Shown here: piece after piece, positions 39,201 to 52,010 of the stretch
Layout of the letters: each line of letters begins with the position of its first letter
Position numbering within the stretch: position 1 is the first letter of the stretch
Assembly (NCBI RefSeq): GCF_020184175.1
Contig: NC_065531.1
Location: forward strand, 37,469,213 to 37,533,212
Length of the DNA: 64,000 nt
DNA from: Aphis gossypii
Lineage: Eukaryota > Arthropoda > Insecta > Hemiptera > Aphididae
Direction of reading: 5' to 3'
Made by a program: the position numbers and the translations under genes
The notes under the pieces: generated by a model
What the model was told of the DNA's origin: nothing
The model's input: only the letters and a program-made list of their open reading frames with translations
Databases searched by the model: none

Positions 39201-40740
39201 GTGTTCGTCTATAGTTAACTCAGAAAAACTGAAAACCCTGTGACTCACCCTGTATATAATGTACACCATGTGCTATTAATGTATAATTGTACTCCGGGGG
39301 AGTAAAAAACACCAAAAGACGCATTCTACTGTTCTTATATTATAGATATTATAGTAAAATATACGTGAACTTTTTATTACACTTTAACATAATGTTTATC
39401 CCAATCAAATAACTTATGTTAGAGTATTATGTACCTAATAGTATACATAATATACATTTTATGCATACTTCTTATTTTTCATGTCAATTCGTTCTTGTTG
39501 GTATAAAATAAATAAATAAATTGAGGGAGTACAATTTTGGACCAAATGGATACAAATAACGATAACGCATTTGCACTTGTATTGGGAACAAGTTATCCAG
39601 ACTATTAATCGAGTAAATATTTCATTGGTTTTTGTCATTTTAAAAGTTATCAGAGGAAGATCATGAATTATAGGACTCAATTTTAAAATCCTCCTTTTTC
39701 AATATTTCTTAGAATTATTATAGCTCATCTATGTAATAATAATACTTTTTTATTACACTGAGTAAAAATAAATATATATATATCAAAAAGATTGTGATTT
39801 AATACTTACATTATTCATAAAACTATCAATCTGTCTATGAATCTGATTGATTATTTAAAGGTGTTTAAATAATATACAATTTAAAATACTGGAATTACAA
39901 GATAATACGACTGTAATAACTGTAATAAACTAATGTCAAATAAATGTGAAATAAAGAATTTTTTAAAAAAAGGTATTAAAAATAAAACGATTAGATCAAA
40001 ATTAAGTTTCATGTTTTGATCATTTTTTATGAATAAAGAATTTTATTTTATTTTTTAAATTTATAAGCAAATTAAGGAGATGAAATCGTTTTCGCAACAA
40101 TTAATTCACACGTGTTTATTGATTTAAAAATATAAAACAGAAGCAAAACATATTAGTTATATATCTTTAATATTATTTCCAATGGTAATAATTGATTACT
40201 AATCAGAATATATTATAAAGGTATTAAAATAGATGATTAAATAAAATATTTAATACTAAGTATTTGATATCAAAATGTAATTTTCTATTAATTATAATAA
40301 AGATTCACAAACAGCTTGTAAATTAAATTTTTATGCTTGAAATAACGAGAAATATTATTAAAAAGTTTGGTTTTTTTTGTTAATTAACAAAATAATAAGC
40401 AGTGAATTTTATACGATTACTACTGTCTACTATATATACTACTATTACTTACTATGCAAAAAATTGTGATATAGAAGGTATTTTATTTGAGTTTACTTAA
40501 GTATCCAATATAATATACTAATATGACTTCACTTGTGGATCAAGAATATTATAATAATATTATGTTACATACTAAATAATTTAAAACTTTAAAAATAAAA
40601 GATATATCCCAGTCTTCTACATATTATAATATATACTTTAACAAAAGACAATTTATGAATGTATTAAGTTATTAGTTATAAATCATATACTTAAATATAT
40701 ATTATAGGAAATGGTAATTTGTATTTTAAAATCATTATCT
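33286..40740. other. A+T-rich non-coding DNA, no gene seen
   Basis: Low-complexity A+T sequence with (AT)n clusters near 34.82 and 36.58 kb, an A-run near 38.21 kb and two slightly GC-richer patches (37.1-37.6 and 38.6-38.83 kb) that could be regulatory. No reading frame with family resemblance. Confidence 0.5.
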
Positions 40741-40763
40741 TTTAAAAAATGTAGACGCACAGG

Positions 40764-40783
40764 TTATAGTGCGCACACTATAA
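40764..40783. repeat. Perfect 8-bp inverted repeat, 4-base loop
   Basis: TTATAGTG CGCA CACTATAA. It could form a small hairpin or be a palindromic binding site. Confidence 0.5.
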
Positions 40784-41301
40784 TAAATTAATCAGTTGCA
40801 ACATTTTCCTCCACCCGACTGCTCGTACAGCAATATAATATCAAATATGCGGTAATGGTGTAATAATTATCGAACTTAAATAATCTAAATTATAATACAT
40901 AATACATAAAGACATTAGTCTTAATGACGATATTGTATACATTATAATATAAAATGTATATGCGTGCCAAGTATGAAATACTATTGTATGTGAAACAAAT
41001 GCAATATCTACTTGGTTAAAAAATGTACAAATAACAGTTATCAAATCTCGTTTTTATCTTCAAATATTGAAAATAAAAGTATTATGAATATACATTTTAT
41101 ATGAAAATAAATCCAGTGTGAATATTGTCACTGCAATTTTCGCATAGATCGACCAGATAGCAAACATTTGCAATCACTGAAAGGAAACACTCCGCAAAAC
41201 ATAAAACGACATAACTATGTACACAATAATATTATAACATCACAAATGAATAACAGAAGCATATAATACATATAATAATAGTATGTAAGACGAGTGTCGA
41301 G

Positions 41302-41308
41302 TATAAAG
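41302..41308 (+). promoter_or_regulatory. TATA box candidate
   Basis: TATAAAG in the context GAGTATAAAGTTTAACGC, about 78 bases before the ATG at 41380. A start site near 41330-41333 would leave a leader of about 50 bases, a normal spacing for TATA-driven insect genes. Confidence 0.35.
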
Positions 41309-41379
41309 TTTAACGCTATATTATATTACTTCGGACGGAATCGCTACGTGTGACTCGTTTGAACATCTCGAGCACCACA

Positions 41380-41508
41380 ATGAAAACCGCTATGTTGGTA
41401 GCAAATTTCTCACTATATTGGACGACAGGAGCTTATAATAAATTATCTCTGATAATAAACATTGGTCAACTTTGTAAAATAATATGTTATACCTCTAGTG
41501 ATCCTTAA
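41380..41508 (+). CDS. Possible first coding exon of an unidentified gene (signal-peptide-like start)
   Basis: ATG in good insect context (CACCACAATG) opens MKTAMLVANFSLYWTTGAYN, a 42-codon frame ending at TAA 41506. A donor-like TTG|GTAGCA right after the sixth codon (41397/41398) would give a short exon interrupting a signal peptide, an arrangement common in insect cuticle and other secreted-protein genes. No matching second exon was found downstream in the window. It may lie beyond it, or this is chance. Confidence 0.22.
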   Translation: MKTAMLVANFSLYWTTGAYNKLSLIINIGQLCKIICYTSSDP

Positions 41509-42333
41509 ATTACATGTATATAGGTCCTTAATTTAAGTTTAAATAGCAAACTTCATCGATTTTACCTCACTATAGCTAGTGAACAAATTTGATGATTTTT
41601 GAAGTATTTTGTGAAAAAAAAATACTATACAATAAGACTTGATTAAGACATAACTATTTAAAATACTATTAAATAATACTCGTGGTGAATTGGTTTCCAA
41701 AGTGTCTAAAATATAAAACGGTTAACGAATTTGTGTTACTATTTAGTCATTCCCAGACCCAGAAAGTTCAAATTAATTAAAATAAATAATAGTTATTATA
41801 ATAAAATAATATATTTTACGACAAACTGTATTTTTATAAATGTTCACTCGAAATTCGTCAGTTATTCAGCCTTTAGTTTATTTTGTCCACCAATTAAATT
41901 TTTCTTTTTAACTGATTCTCTTGTGTATTTCTTTGTTTCAGATTTGTTTCAAATTTGATCCATAATTAAATTAATTAAAATATATTAAAATAAAATATTG
42001 AATTAAGTTTTCCGACAAGCGTTTTATAACAATACTATGTACCTCGTTATGAATTTCTAATGTTGACGAACATTTTTATCGTAAAACCACAGTAACAACT
42101 ATAATAATATTTCCCATTTTCACGGGCCAGGACGTTATGATGATAATATGTAATTTTCATCGGCAACGAGTTCGTATACTTAATTTCTATTCGAGAACCT
42201 ATCCGCTCTAGCTCTCGTGACAATAATACTATATTATAGTGTAGGCCAGTGTGAGGGAAGTATTTGGAACCGAAAACGGATATAATCGGATAACGGGTTT
42301 TGCTCGCGTCACGTATACGGATTATGGACTATA

Positions 42334-42355
42334 ATATTATTATTATTATTATTAT
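42334..42355. repeat. (ATT)n microsatellite
   Basis: About seven ATT units at the left side of the CpG-rich island. Confidence 0.85.
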
Positions 42356-42822
42356 GGTATACATGACGCATACGACGCGAATCTCACGATAGTGATGTCA
42401 GAAAGGTTGTCGATAAAGCATAACGTAGTTTGTTTGAAAAATAAATCGTTTACGATAAATCGCGAGTGATGTTTTCAACACGGGGAAAGGTTTCGTTCGC
42501 GCGTGCAGCCCACCACAACGGTGCTATCCGATTGAAATTTGCATAATACAAATCGCGCGTGGATAATATTATGTTGTAATGATAGCTAATATAAAGTTAG
42601 CACGACCGATACGTACGTGCGATTTGTGAAATATTCCGATCGTTTGCGCGCGCGAATTTCCGAGATATATTTCGCCGTCCCCGCCAAGTCGGCCTATATA
42701 TGATAATATAGTCATGCCGTCCAACTCGGTGGTCCAGTTCCGGACGCGACAAATGAAGGGTTGCGGGGAATGCAGACAATCGCACCAGCGGTTGTCGATG
42801 TGGTATACGACGGCGATGATGG

Positions 42823-42850
42823 TAATAGTAATAATAATAATAATAATAAT
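42823..42850. repeat. (AAT)n microsatellite
   Basis: About nine AAT units with one interruption (TAGTAA). It creates the isoleucine and leucine runs of the false open frames in the CpG-rich island. Confidence 0.85.
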
Positions 42851-44295
42851 ATCGGATGGGCGCATGCGTTCCGCGTACGGGTCCGAAATGCCGCCGTCTC
42901 CGACTTTTGAAAACGGCATTTGTACATCGTCGCGCAACGTCGCGGTTGTAATCCACCGAGTTCGCGTTCACGGGGTTTTTTTTTCATTTGTTTTTGATTT
43001 TTCGTCATTCTAGTTGTCGTCTCTATTCTTTTCGCTTTTTTTTTTTTTTTTTGTGGCGTTCGGATCCGATCCGCTTACAAGTTCGAGACAAGATTTTTTC
43101 CGAAAAACAACGAACGATTCTAGACGCGATAAACGGAATTTAATAACAATAAAATTAAAACTAAAAATAATTCCATAATGATCGAACAAAGTCGTGGTCC
43201 AATTTGATGTTATGTTATATCGTCGATTACGGTCGCCTACGTTTAACTTTTGACGATTAACGAGTTTATACGGCTGTTCTAAAGTTTCCGTTTGTTTGTT
43301 TGTTTGTTTTTTTTTTTTATCAAGTTGTACAAGCATTTTTTGTAAGTATAAAATATAATAATAAAATACTATAGATGCTATTAGCAATGGTTTAATAATG
43401 CATAGAATCGATGTTCAACTTGAATGTTTATTAACTAACGTTTACTCCGATAACTTGAAAAATATTTCATCGTATCTGTCTGAAGAGTAAACTTTGTACA
43501 AAACTATTATTGCATTAATTCATGTAATGCTAATAGCCACAAGTTTTCAATGTGAAATAAAGATCAGTTAAATAAAAAGAAAAAAATTATTTTTTACAAA
43601 AATAAATACCGATTCAAGAAAACATGGAAAACAAGGAGATATATGATAAAAAGCTTTGATATTTTACGCTGTTATTTTGTAACTTTCTACAAAGTCAGGT
43701 GTTTGTGTAAAACTTTTTAAAGAAACGTTAAATTTACAAGAAAATATTTTATTATATAAATAACATTTTTATTAGTCAAACAGTGTTGTTGTCAGTAGGT
43801 TTACATTATTAATTATTTTAATTTTAAATAATTATTCAAAGATACATAATCAAAGATGAAGTTGAAACTTATTAATTTATATAGATTAGGTATTTCATAA
43901 ATGTTACATTTTCGACTTTTTGAAATCATTTGCATGTTGAAAATTAACAATTTGACATAATTGGTTATCTGAAATGGTTATCGTAGGTATTCCCTAATAG
44001 TTATTTTTTAAAACTTATAAATTTACTTAAAAAAAAAAAAATTTTTAATTTTGGGAAAGTTATAAATTTAAAAAACATATAATTTTTTAATTAAGTAATT
44101 ATCAAATTAAATTTAATATTAAATTATACGAGTTATTCGCTTTTATTTCTGATATTAATTTTTTTATTAATTATAATATACTTCTTAGATTCAAAATGTT
44201 TGTAGAAAGTTAATAATATATTATTATTAATCACTTAAGGAGTTAAAAATAATTTAAAAAAAAAAAAGCTAATCTGTTATAACAATAAATGGATT

Positions 44296-44339
44296 CGAGG
44301 AAAGCGAGGGGTAGATCTAGAGGCCTACATTTTTCCTCG
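44296..44339. repeat. Nested stem-loop (CGAGGAAA / TTTCCTCG)
   Basis: Outer perfect 8-bp arms at 44296-44303 and 44332-44339. Inside them GTAG (44311-44314) pairs with CTAC (44325-44328), with small palindromes AGATCT and AGGCCT. GC content is higher than the surroundings. It may be a remnant of a mobile-element end. Confidence 0.4.
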
Positions 44340-47300
44340 TTTATTGGGCACAAATTTATACATTGGTTACTTTTTATGTTTTATTTTTTCGAATAAAATG
44401 CATAGATCATCTAAGCTATATCTTATGCATGGATCAACTCACACCATGTGTTTCAAAATTTGTATGATTTTGATTTTGAGTTTGAATTACTTTTTTCATT
44501 ACTAATTTTGTATTTATGGACACTGTACGTATTTAATAGTTACGATATATATAAAATACCTAATTACGCATCATATATTTTATGAAAATATAAGTTCTAT
44601 TATATTTAACCAAGGGCTACACAAGATTGTTTACATAATGCAATGCATTGCTTTTAAACTGAACATACTAATAAGAACAATATTAATTTTAACCAAAATG
44701 GGTGAATCGATCAACATTCAATCACGGTGATGTGTGTATATAATATGTGTCAATCATGATTACGGTAAAATTATATGAGAACAATTATACAAAAAATAAT
44801 ATTTTTGTTGTATATAATATAGTAGGTATATACTATAGTATACAACTACTTGAGCTTTCAAATATTATGTATTAAACCTCAAAAATATAATTTCAGAATA
44901 GCGTATATATTTTAATAGAATATTTTCTGTAGAAAAATTTTAATTTATTGAATAATGTGGTCTTTATCGTGTCACTATTAATAAATTAAAGCTCTTATCA
45001 CTTTCTTTGAGATTAAATTTCATTTTTGAACCTGCTAATAATAGTTTATAAGACATTGTTGAAATTAAGTTAAAGTGGTTTTAACGTAATCTTATTCAAC
45101 TTTTGAAGGGGTTTATGATTTTCTACGAATTGTAAGTCAACTTAAAAGAATATATTATCTAAGCATATTAATATTGAATATCAATAGTAAATTAGATGCT
45201 ATTCTAATTTATTTTCATAACACTAAGAATTATAATTTGTTTCTTTTATGCGCAACTACCAGATTATAAATTATACATAATCTCTTTACTATATTGAATG
45301 CAAGTAAAAATAATTTTACAATAGCTGATATAATAAAAAACAGCTCGTGACTTTTTACTCGTAACACATTGTACGTAATATAAACCTTTGTCGTATAGGT
45401 TTTGAATATTTACCTAAATCTATAAATACATGTAGACATTGTAGACTTAGAGTAGTTATTTTCTTTTATTCATTCGTATTTACGTACTGTATCTATCCAA
45501 TACAAATAACCATTTATTATTTACATTCGTTGGTCAACTTTTACAATATAGTAGTATAGATATCATACCGTATCCAATAACTCTGCTACAAGTCTCTCGT
45601 AAAGTTCGAATACTTCATAGTGCTTATTCTAATAAAACATTCTGAAATTTATTCACGACATTTTCAACGATTAATATTAAATTTGGGATTCCATCCCATG
45701 TATTGTAATCGTAACAGTATAATAATAAAATATCTTCTATAAAAAAGAAGAAAAAATGTGTTCAGCGATTCACACAATTTCGTTGTTTGGAATACTAGGA
45801 TAGAGGAATGTGTTTATCTGAATAAAACATAGTACTATGTGTAAATATTATAAGTGTATGTACTATATACTATAACATATTATATAGGCATTGTGAAGCT
45901 CGTTACCATGCATTCCGAAGCGTTATAAAACCGTTTTATTTTCACCGGGAGATATCGATATCCACGAATTAGCATAAGATATGCGAGTATAATATAATAA
46001 TATATAGGTAGTTATTTTACCCAGTTTTGTATTTAAGGTGTAGTTTAAGATATACCAATATAATACAATAATATAATATGGGTAATTATTTTTCATAGTT
46101 TTGTCCTTTAACAAAAGTACGATTATTGGTATTTTTTAGTTTTTTGAAGTTTTAACTGTAGGTAACAATTTAGTGAGAAAACATATATTTATTTGTCACG
46201 CAAAACTGTGATACTTTAGCACTTGCACAATTAAGTTAATGTATTATAAAACATCTTATTGGTCATAATAATAATTTTGAATAATTATTATGATCTCCGT
46301 GGACAATGACGTACTCCTGAAACGGATGCTGTCGGCCACTAATGTTGTCTCAACAATGTGTTAAATAATAATATAATGTGACTGTTACTGTCGTCAAGTG
46401 ATTTATTATAGAATATATAGTTTACCAACGTATGATAATAAATCGTTAAAGGTTTTGTTCTCTAGCCGTTATTCATAAAGAATAAAACACAACATATTCT
46501 TAAGAAAATGTGTATATAAGGTAATCACAAATCGGCTATAAATAATGACATGTTAATAAACATTTCATACGAACTATATCCAATTTACATTGCATCATTT
46601 TAATTTTATGTAATAGTAATAATAATTATTGATGAGTATAATATAGCCACTAACTGTTGTGGAATTATAATATTGTAAATATTATTTTAATTATTAGCAG
46701 AACCTATTTCAATTGAAAATTGTATTATTTTTTCTTGAATATATACGAAGCACTTGAGTGCAGTTTTTAGCGAAATGAAAAATAAAACCCAAGCTGATCA
46801 AAGTAACTGTTCAAATAATGCGGTGTCGAAAAAAAACGATAAATAGCGTGTACCTAATAAGAATTTTTGTGTACCAATACTACGCTTCGTCAGCACTTAT
46901 ACTGTCTACAGTATATATGTTCGTATTAATTTAAAAACGGATAACGTTGTAAAAAAGATTTTCAGTGACATGGTATTTGCTATTAAGGTTCGGGAAATAA
47001 TGGAAAATTTGCAATTTCCAAATACTAGAATAATTCTAGTGTTAAATTCAGAATGCAGAGTTCTTGATGTACATTTTTTTACGCCAAATAATTTCAAAAA
47101 AAAATCAAGTTCCGTAATTTCTTAGTTTTCTCACTTCACGCTACGTCTGGAATCCAAAACACGAAGGTGTTTTATACGACTACACAATGAAAATCATATA
47201 TCATAAGATAATACGCCTCTTATATTGCAGGGACAGGACATTCTTCATATTCATTCAGCTAGCTAATTAATATCGTCAAGCGATTCGGACAATTTACGGA

Positions 47301-49720
47301 CGTATTATTGGAAAACACTGAAATAACAGCAGCAATTAAGGATCATAAAATCGTAATTAAACGCACAACGCACATAATATTTGAAACATTAGTGAATAAA
47401 TTTATTATATCATTATGATTAATAATTATCACTGACGATAAATATTAATTATTCTTTGTAATACAAATATATATTCCTATTTGACTCGTGTACTGGAAAA
47501 TATACGTCTTACTTATCATATGGAACTTGTTGTAATATTTTTAAGTAATCATTCGTATCATAATGATAATACATTTTGATGTTGTATATAATATTATACA
47601 CAAGCGCTTTCGTATATCATTCACACCCGGAATAAAATATTGTTAGCGGGGTGGCTCGGAGACGAACTCTAATATTTTAAAAACGTATCCCAATCCGTTA
47701 TATCATATTTTACATAAAAAAAAAAAATAATAATAATAACCGAGGGACATTGAGGTGGGTACATACTACATTAATGATTTATATTAAACTGAAATACATC
47801 ATTATACATATAATGTATATCACAAACAATATCTAATATTATATTTCATAGAAAACTATATTACTCAGTATTTTGTTTTGTACTATATGATGGTGTATAT
47901 TGGACAAATATTAATTACTAATATATTTTTAAACGTTATTTTTTCTATTAAAGTTACGCAACAATTAAGTTTATATTTGTAGTACTGGTGTAAGATTTTT
48001 TTTCTCCCAAAACATGCATAAAACAGTAAACCAAGAGATCTCTGAATCTTTGATAAACCTAAATACTAAATAGATAATAATTTTATTAATCTGAACAAAT
48101 TTGCATAGAACTTAATTTTAAAAATACTTGAATACACTTTTAAAAGTGATTACGTTTGCCTACTTCAAAAACAATCAAACAATTATCCCTTTCTGAAATG
48201 AATTATTTATTACTGAGAAGGTGGATTTTATTTTGTGCACCTGAGCGATTGTATAATACTAATATTATCTTAGGATTTATAATAATTGAGCCTTAAAACT
48301 AATTGTTATATTTTCACAAATTGATTCAGAATTAAAAATATAAGACTTTTAGTGGATTAAAAAATAAAATAACAGTTTAAACAGAATAATATTGTTTCGT
48401 AATAATTATATTTTCGATTTTGACGTTTGTCGTATTAATTTGTTGGTTGATTAAAAAAAAAAAAAAACGATTAAAGAATTAAATTTTAATTAAAATTTAT
48501 TGAAAAAAAAAACAGAATATTCTTTGTAGTATTAGTGTTTTAATATAAAAGCTCAGTCATTATTCAGCCATTTAAAACCTAATCAAATAAACTTAAATTG
48601 ATGACCTAAATATAAAGTGGTAAAATAAAAGACTAACAGTATTAGTACAAAATATAAGTATAATAAGTATAATACATTAAAAAAATGTATTTTTCTCATT
48701 TTTATTGATTTCTATTATCTATGACCGTTTTGGTGTTATAATTTGTTCTATTAATATTATATGTTATAATTATATAACAAATATGTTTATTTCATACAAA
48801 CATATAGTTTGGTCTCCATGATCTTACATTTAATTTATTATACTCTCATACTCACAAATTTAAAACTATTGAATAGCGCTATACACAATTGTGCTTAAGT
48901 AATTTAAGGTATTATTCTTCTAACAAATGTCACCATATTATTCATTCTATACAAAAGCTTATTTTTTTTATATATATTATTGCAATTTTATAGTTAATTC
49001 GAAAACAAATAGCTTTGGCAATCGCACAAAAGTTTATTTTGCCAGAAATCGCCATACGTATTTTTCATATGCTATATATACCGTATAAATTCTCTAGAGA
49101 ACATTTTTTTCCCAACATCGAAAACAAAATCTAAAAAATTGTTGAAATATAACACATCGAGTTTTTTGAAAAATGTCAGTAGTCTAGTAATTTGAAAAAT
49201 ATAATATCAGGTTGCACGTGATGTCAACATGCGTTTGAAATAATAACAAACAACCATCAATACCAAAATACTGAAATATTTTATTTATTTGTATTTTTAT
49301 TTTTTGTAGTTAATTCTAATAAATGATTAAAATAAAAAAAAAAACAACAATAATAATAAAATTTAAATATTTGTTTAATTTATTTAATAATGAAAAATGC
49401 TTTATAATATTATTGTTGATCATAATTTCAATTTGTACTGAGTACCAATCAACGCGAACCGAAATGTTATTACATTGTAAGGATTTTCTTATAGATAGTA
49501 GATACCTATATAGTAAGTTGGTAGTGTATATTATAATGATCAAATATTATGTCAACTATAACGTGATTTCCTTTACGAAGCGGTTTGCTCCCGCATGATG
49601 TGATTAAATTTAAACATGAACTAAATAATTGATATTGAATTTCGGGGTTAATTAAAAGGGCTTAAAATGTTTATTGGCGAGAGGGAAGGAAAGAGTTTCT
49701 TCGTAAGCCGGCCCAAAGGC

Positions 49721-49786
49721 GTCAAGGGATAACTTTTAACATATCAGGCCACGTGAGCGTAGGACAGACCACCATGATCCCTTGAC
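49721..49786. promoter_or_regulatory. Inverted repeat enclosing a CACGTG E-box
   Basis: GTCAAGGGAT (49721-49730) is perfectly inverted as ATCCCTTGAC (49777-49786). The 46-base interval holds CACGTG at 49750-49755, a bHLH-factor core. It lies in a locally GC-rich patch (49670-49800) within A+T-rich DNA, so a regulatory element is plausible. Confidence 0.3.
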
Positions 49787-51179
49787 AAGATGCAATATTA
49801 TAATGGTAACAGACTAAATACCACGTCATATAAATTATGAATTAATAATATTATGACGCGTATTGAATGGAACCATAATCGACACTGAACTGGTCAGCAG
49901 TCAATGTTCATTATATATTGATATAGCAATACAATTATGTCATGCGTCGTACACATCGTCATCGGACAGCCGAAATTATTTTTTGAAAAACAAACCAGAT
50001 GCGACGTAATCTTATGTATTTGTGTGTAATGTTTCTGATACATTATACCACACAGTTATATGTCATATACTGATCCGGGTAGTCGAGTCATCGCAGACGT
50101 GTGACGTTGTGGCGGTGTATTCTTTTAAACAGCGTGTTTTTCTTCATTATTTATTTATTAAATTATTTCGTCTAAGTCTTGTTCTCATTTCTAGGTAGTC
50201 GAGTCTACACGGAATTATGATACAACGCCATACTAAAAATCCACGACGATCACCCTCCCCTCATTTAATGCATTACAGATAAAGTGACATACGACTACAT
50301 GGTTTAACCTTGACTCGACATTTGACCAGAAATAAACCTTTTTGGATAAGAGCTTTGTTGTTTTACACTGGCCGTAATAATAATCGCGATAAAACGGACG
50401 GTAGTACTATATGCTGCTTTAAACGTGCAATTTAAACGAAGTACAGTCATACATCGACGTCCTACTATCATTGTTCCGTGGTCAGCATAACAGACACCTT
50501 TTTGAATTTATGAATAACATAATTAATTATAAACGCCCTTCTAGATGAACGTCACTTAGGAAGCATTCTCGATAATAATTATGACTAATGTAGGTACTAC
50601 TTGTTGTAAGGATTCTATTGTTATGACCGCGACGATGGATAAATATTATATCCTATTCATTTGTAAATCTGTAGATTAAAGATTTCATACAAATAATAAT
50701 ATACAATATTAGGTATTGCATTAGTGTGAAAAAGTACATCTTCGCTCTGAAAATGTTATAACGATAATTTTAATGTAAATCATCGAGAATAATTTAAACA
50801 TTTATAATTACTATACATAATCAACTGTATACGGTTGTTTAAACAAAAACACATTCAGAATTTTTAATGAAAAAACGGAATTGAGATTACATTAGTAACA
50901 ATGCCGCTGTTTTTGCAAAATATGCAACAATATCGATTGCATAGGTATATTTTATGTCTGACTAGATATTAAATGATTGTAAATTTTTTGGGATGTACCA
51001 CATATCTGACTTTTGGAAAAAATTATGTAATATTTAGTATTTAACAATATTGTCTGGGATTCTTGTACTATTTAAATCTTAAAAGCATCTTTTGATGTAT
51101 AATGTTATACTTCCATACGAATTACTTATCTGCAGTATTATTCAACGGAATGTGACGTATAATTCTCAAAATAATATTG

Positions 51180-52008
51180 AATGATGTACTGCAGTTTTTG
51201 CACGATCACCGAGAGACTTTTTTCCAACAACTACTCAGAGGTTTGGTGAAAAGAAATAAAAAATGAAAAACAGTATAAAAAACTCTCATCGACGATCGAT
51301 GGGAGTGGCGCGACTACTGCGTAAAAAAACAAACAATCTGACATTCATTATACTGATGGTGACCATAGATTTTCAGAGACAATAATCAAGTGGCTAAGTG
51401 TGTCGCAGACGTTTGATGGATTGAGTGATGAATGGAAACAGTTTTTGTATGACGTCGTCGTCGGTAAAATTTGCGCTACCACTTTTATGCTATCGACAAA
51501 ACTAGCTAGTGAGCGTTTGTCATAAAATAGCGTCCACGCGAGAGTGGTGGTAAGAACGATAGTTGAAGAAACGATGAGGTGAAGAATGAGAAAAGGAAGA
51601 GACAGTGACATAGAGAATGAAAGAGAAGGAGAAAAACACACACACAAACACCCATTCAAAGACTTACATTTTATACCGGTGGAAGAGCTTCCGTTGCACC
51701 CACTACCGTCACATGTCTTATTTTTTTCGTGTCAAGAAATACATTTAGTAAACGAAAGAAAAAAAATAAGCCACTCGCGGGTGTAGGACCGTATCAAAGG
51801 GCGGCGTCGACGTCACCAAAATAGTGGTCGTTAAAACGATATTATTTAAACTCTTCTTTTACACACACCACAACGGACTTATAATTTTTATTATTTTTTA
51901 CTACACAGTGCCCTTTCGCCACAGAGAAACGACAAAATATTATTATTGTACTGCCAACGAAAATGACGCATACTGTGATCGAGTAGTTTATTTTCTAGTG
52001 GTGTATTA
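51180..52008. promoter_or_regulatory. Second GC-richer, possibly regulatory block
   Basis: Less A+T-rich than the flanks and with more CG dinucleotides (for example GTGGCGCGACTACTGCG near 51306 and GGGCGGCGTCGACGTC near 51800). Overlapping open frames on both strands (51348-51659 minus, 51586-51786 plus) are of biased composition and match no family I know. It ends where the mariner-like element begins. Confidence 0.3.
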
Positions 52009-52010
52009 TA

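Larger units (their letters stand above)
42120..43270. promoter_or_regulatory. CpG-rich, promoter-like island
   Basis: Much less A+T-rich than the rest of the window and unusually dense in CG dinucleotides (for example TTTGCGCGCGCGAATTTCCG near 42635). Long overlapping open frames occur on both strands (42569-43008) simply because stops are rare in GC-richer DNA. None resembles a known protein, and several run through an (AAT)n tract. A TATATA motif lies at 42694-42701 and a GTAAGT donor-like site near 43341. The best reading is a promoter and 5' exon region of an unseen gene. Confidence 0.4.

Noticed and set aside
39240..39260. CACCCTGTATA resembling a transposon end, compared with ACAGGGTA at 18611
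   Set aside because: The two lie more than 20 kb apart with no matching flanks, so they cannot be paired.
42569..43387. Four overlapping long open frames on both strands
   Set aside because: They exist because stops are rare in CpG-rich DNA. They run through an (AAT)n tract and T/A runs and show no recognisable protein sequence.
51348..51786. Opposed open frames with Ser/Leu-rich and Arg/Glu/Lys-rich translations
   Set aside because: They are mirror images of a purine-rich strand (GAGAATGAAAGAGAAGG-type), not a conserved protein.
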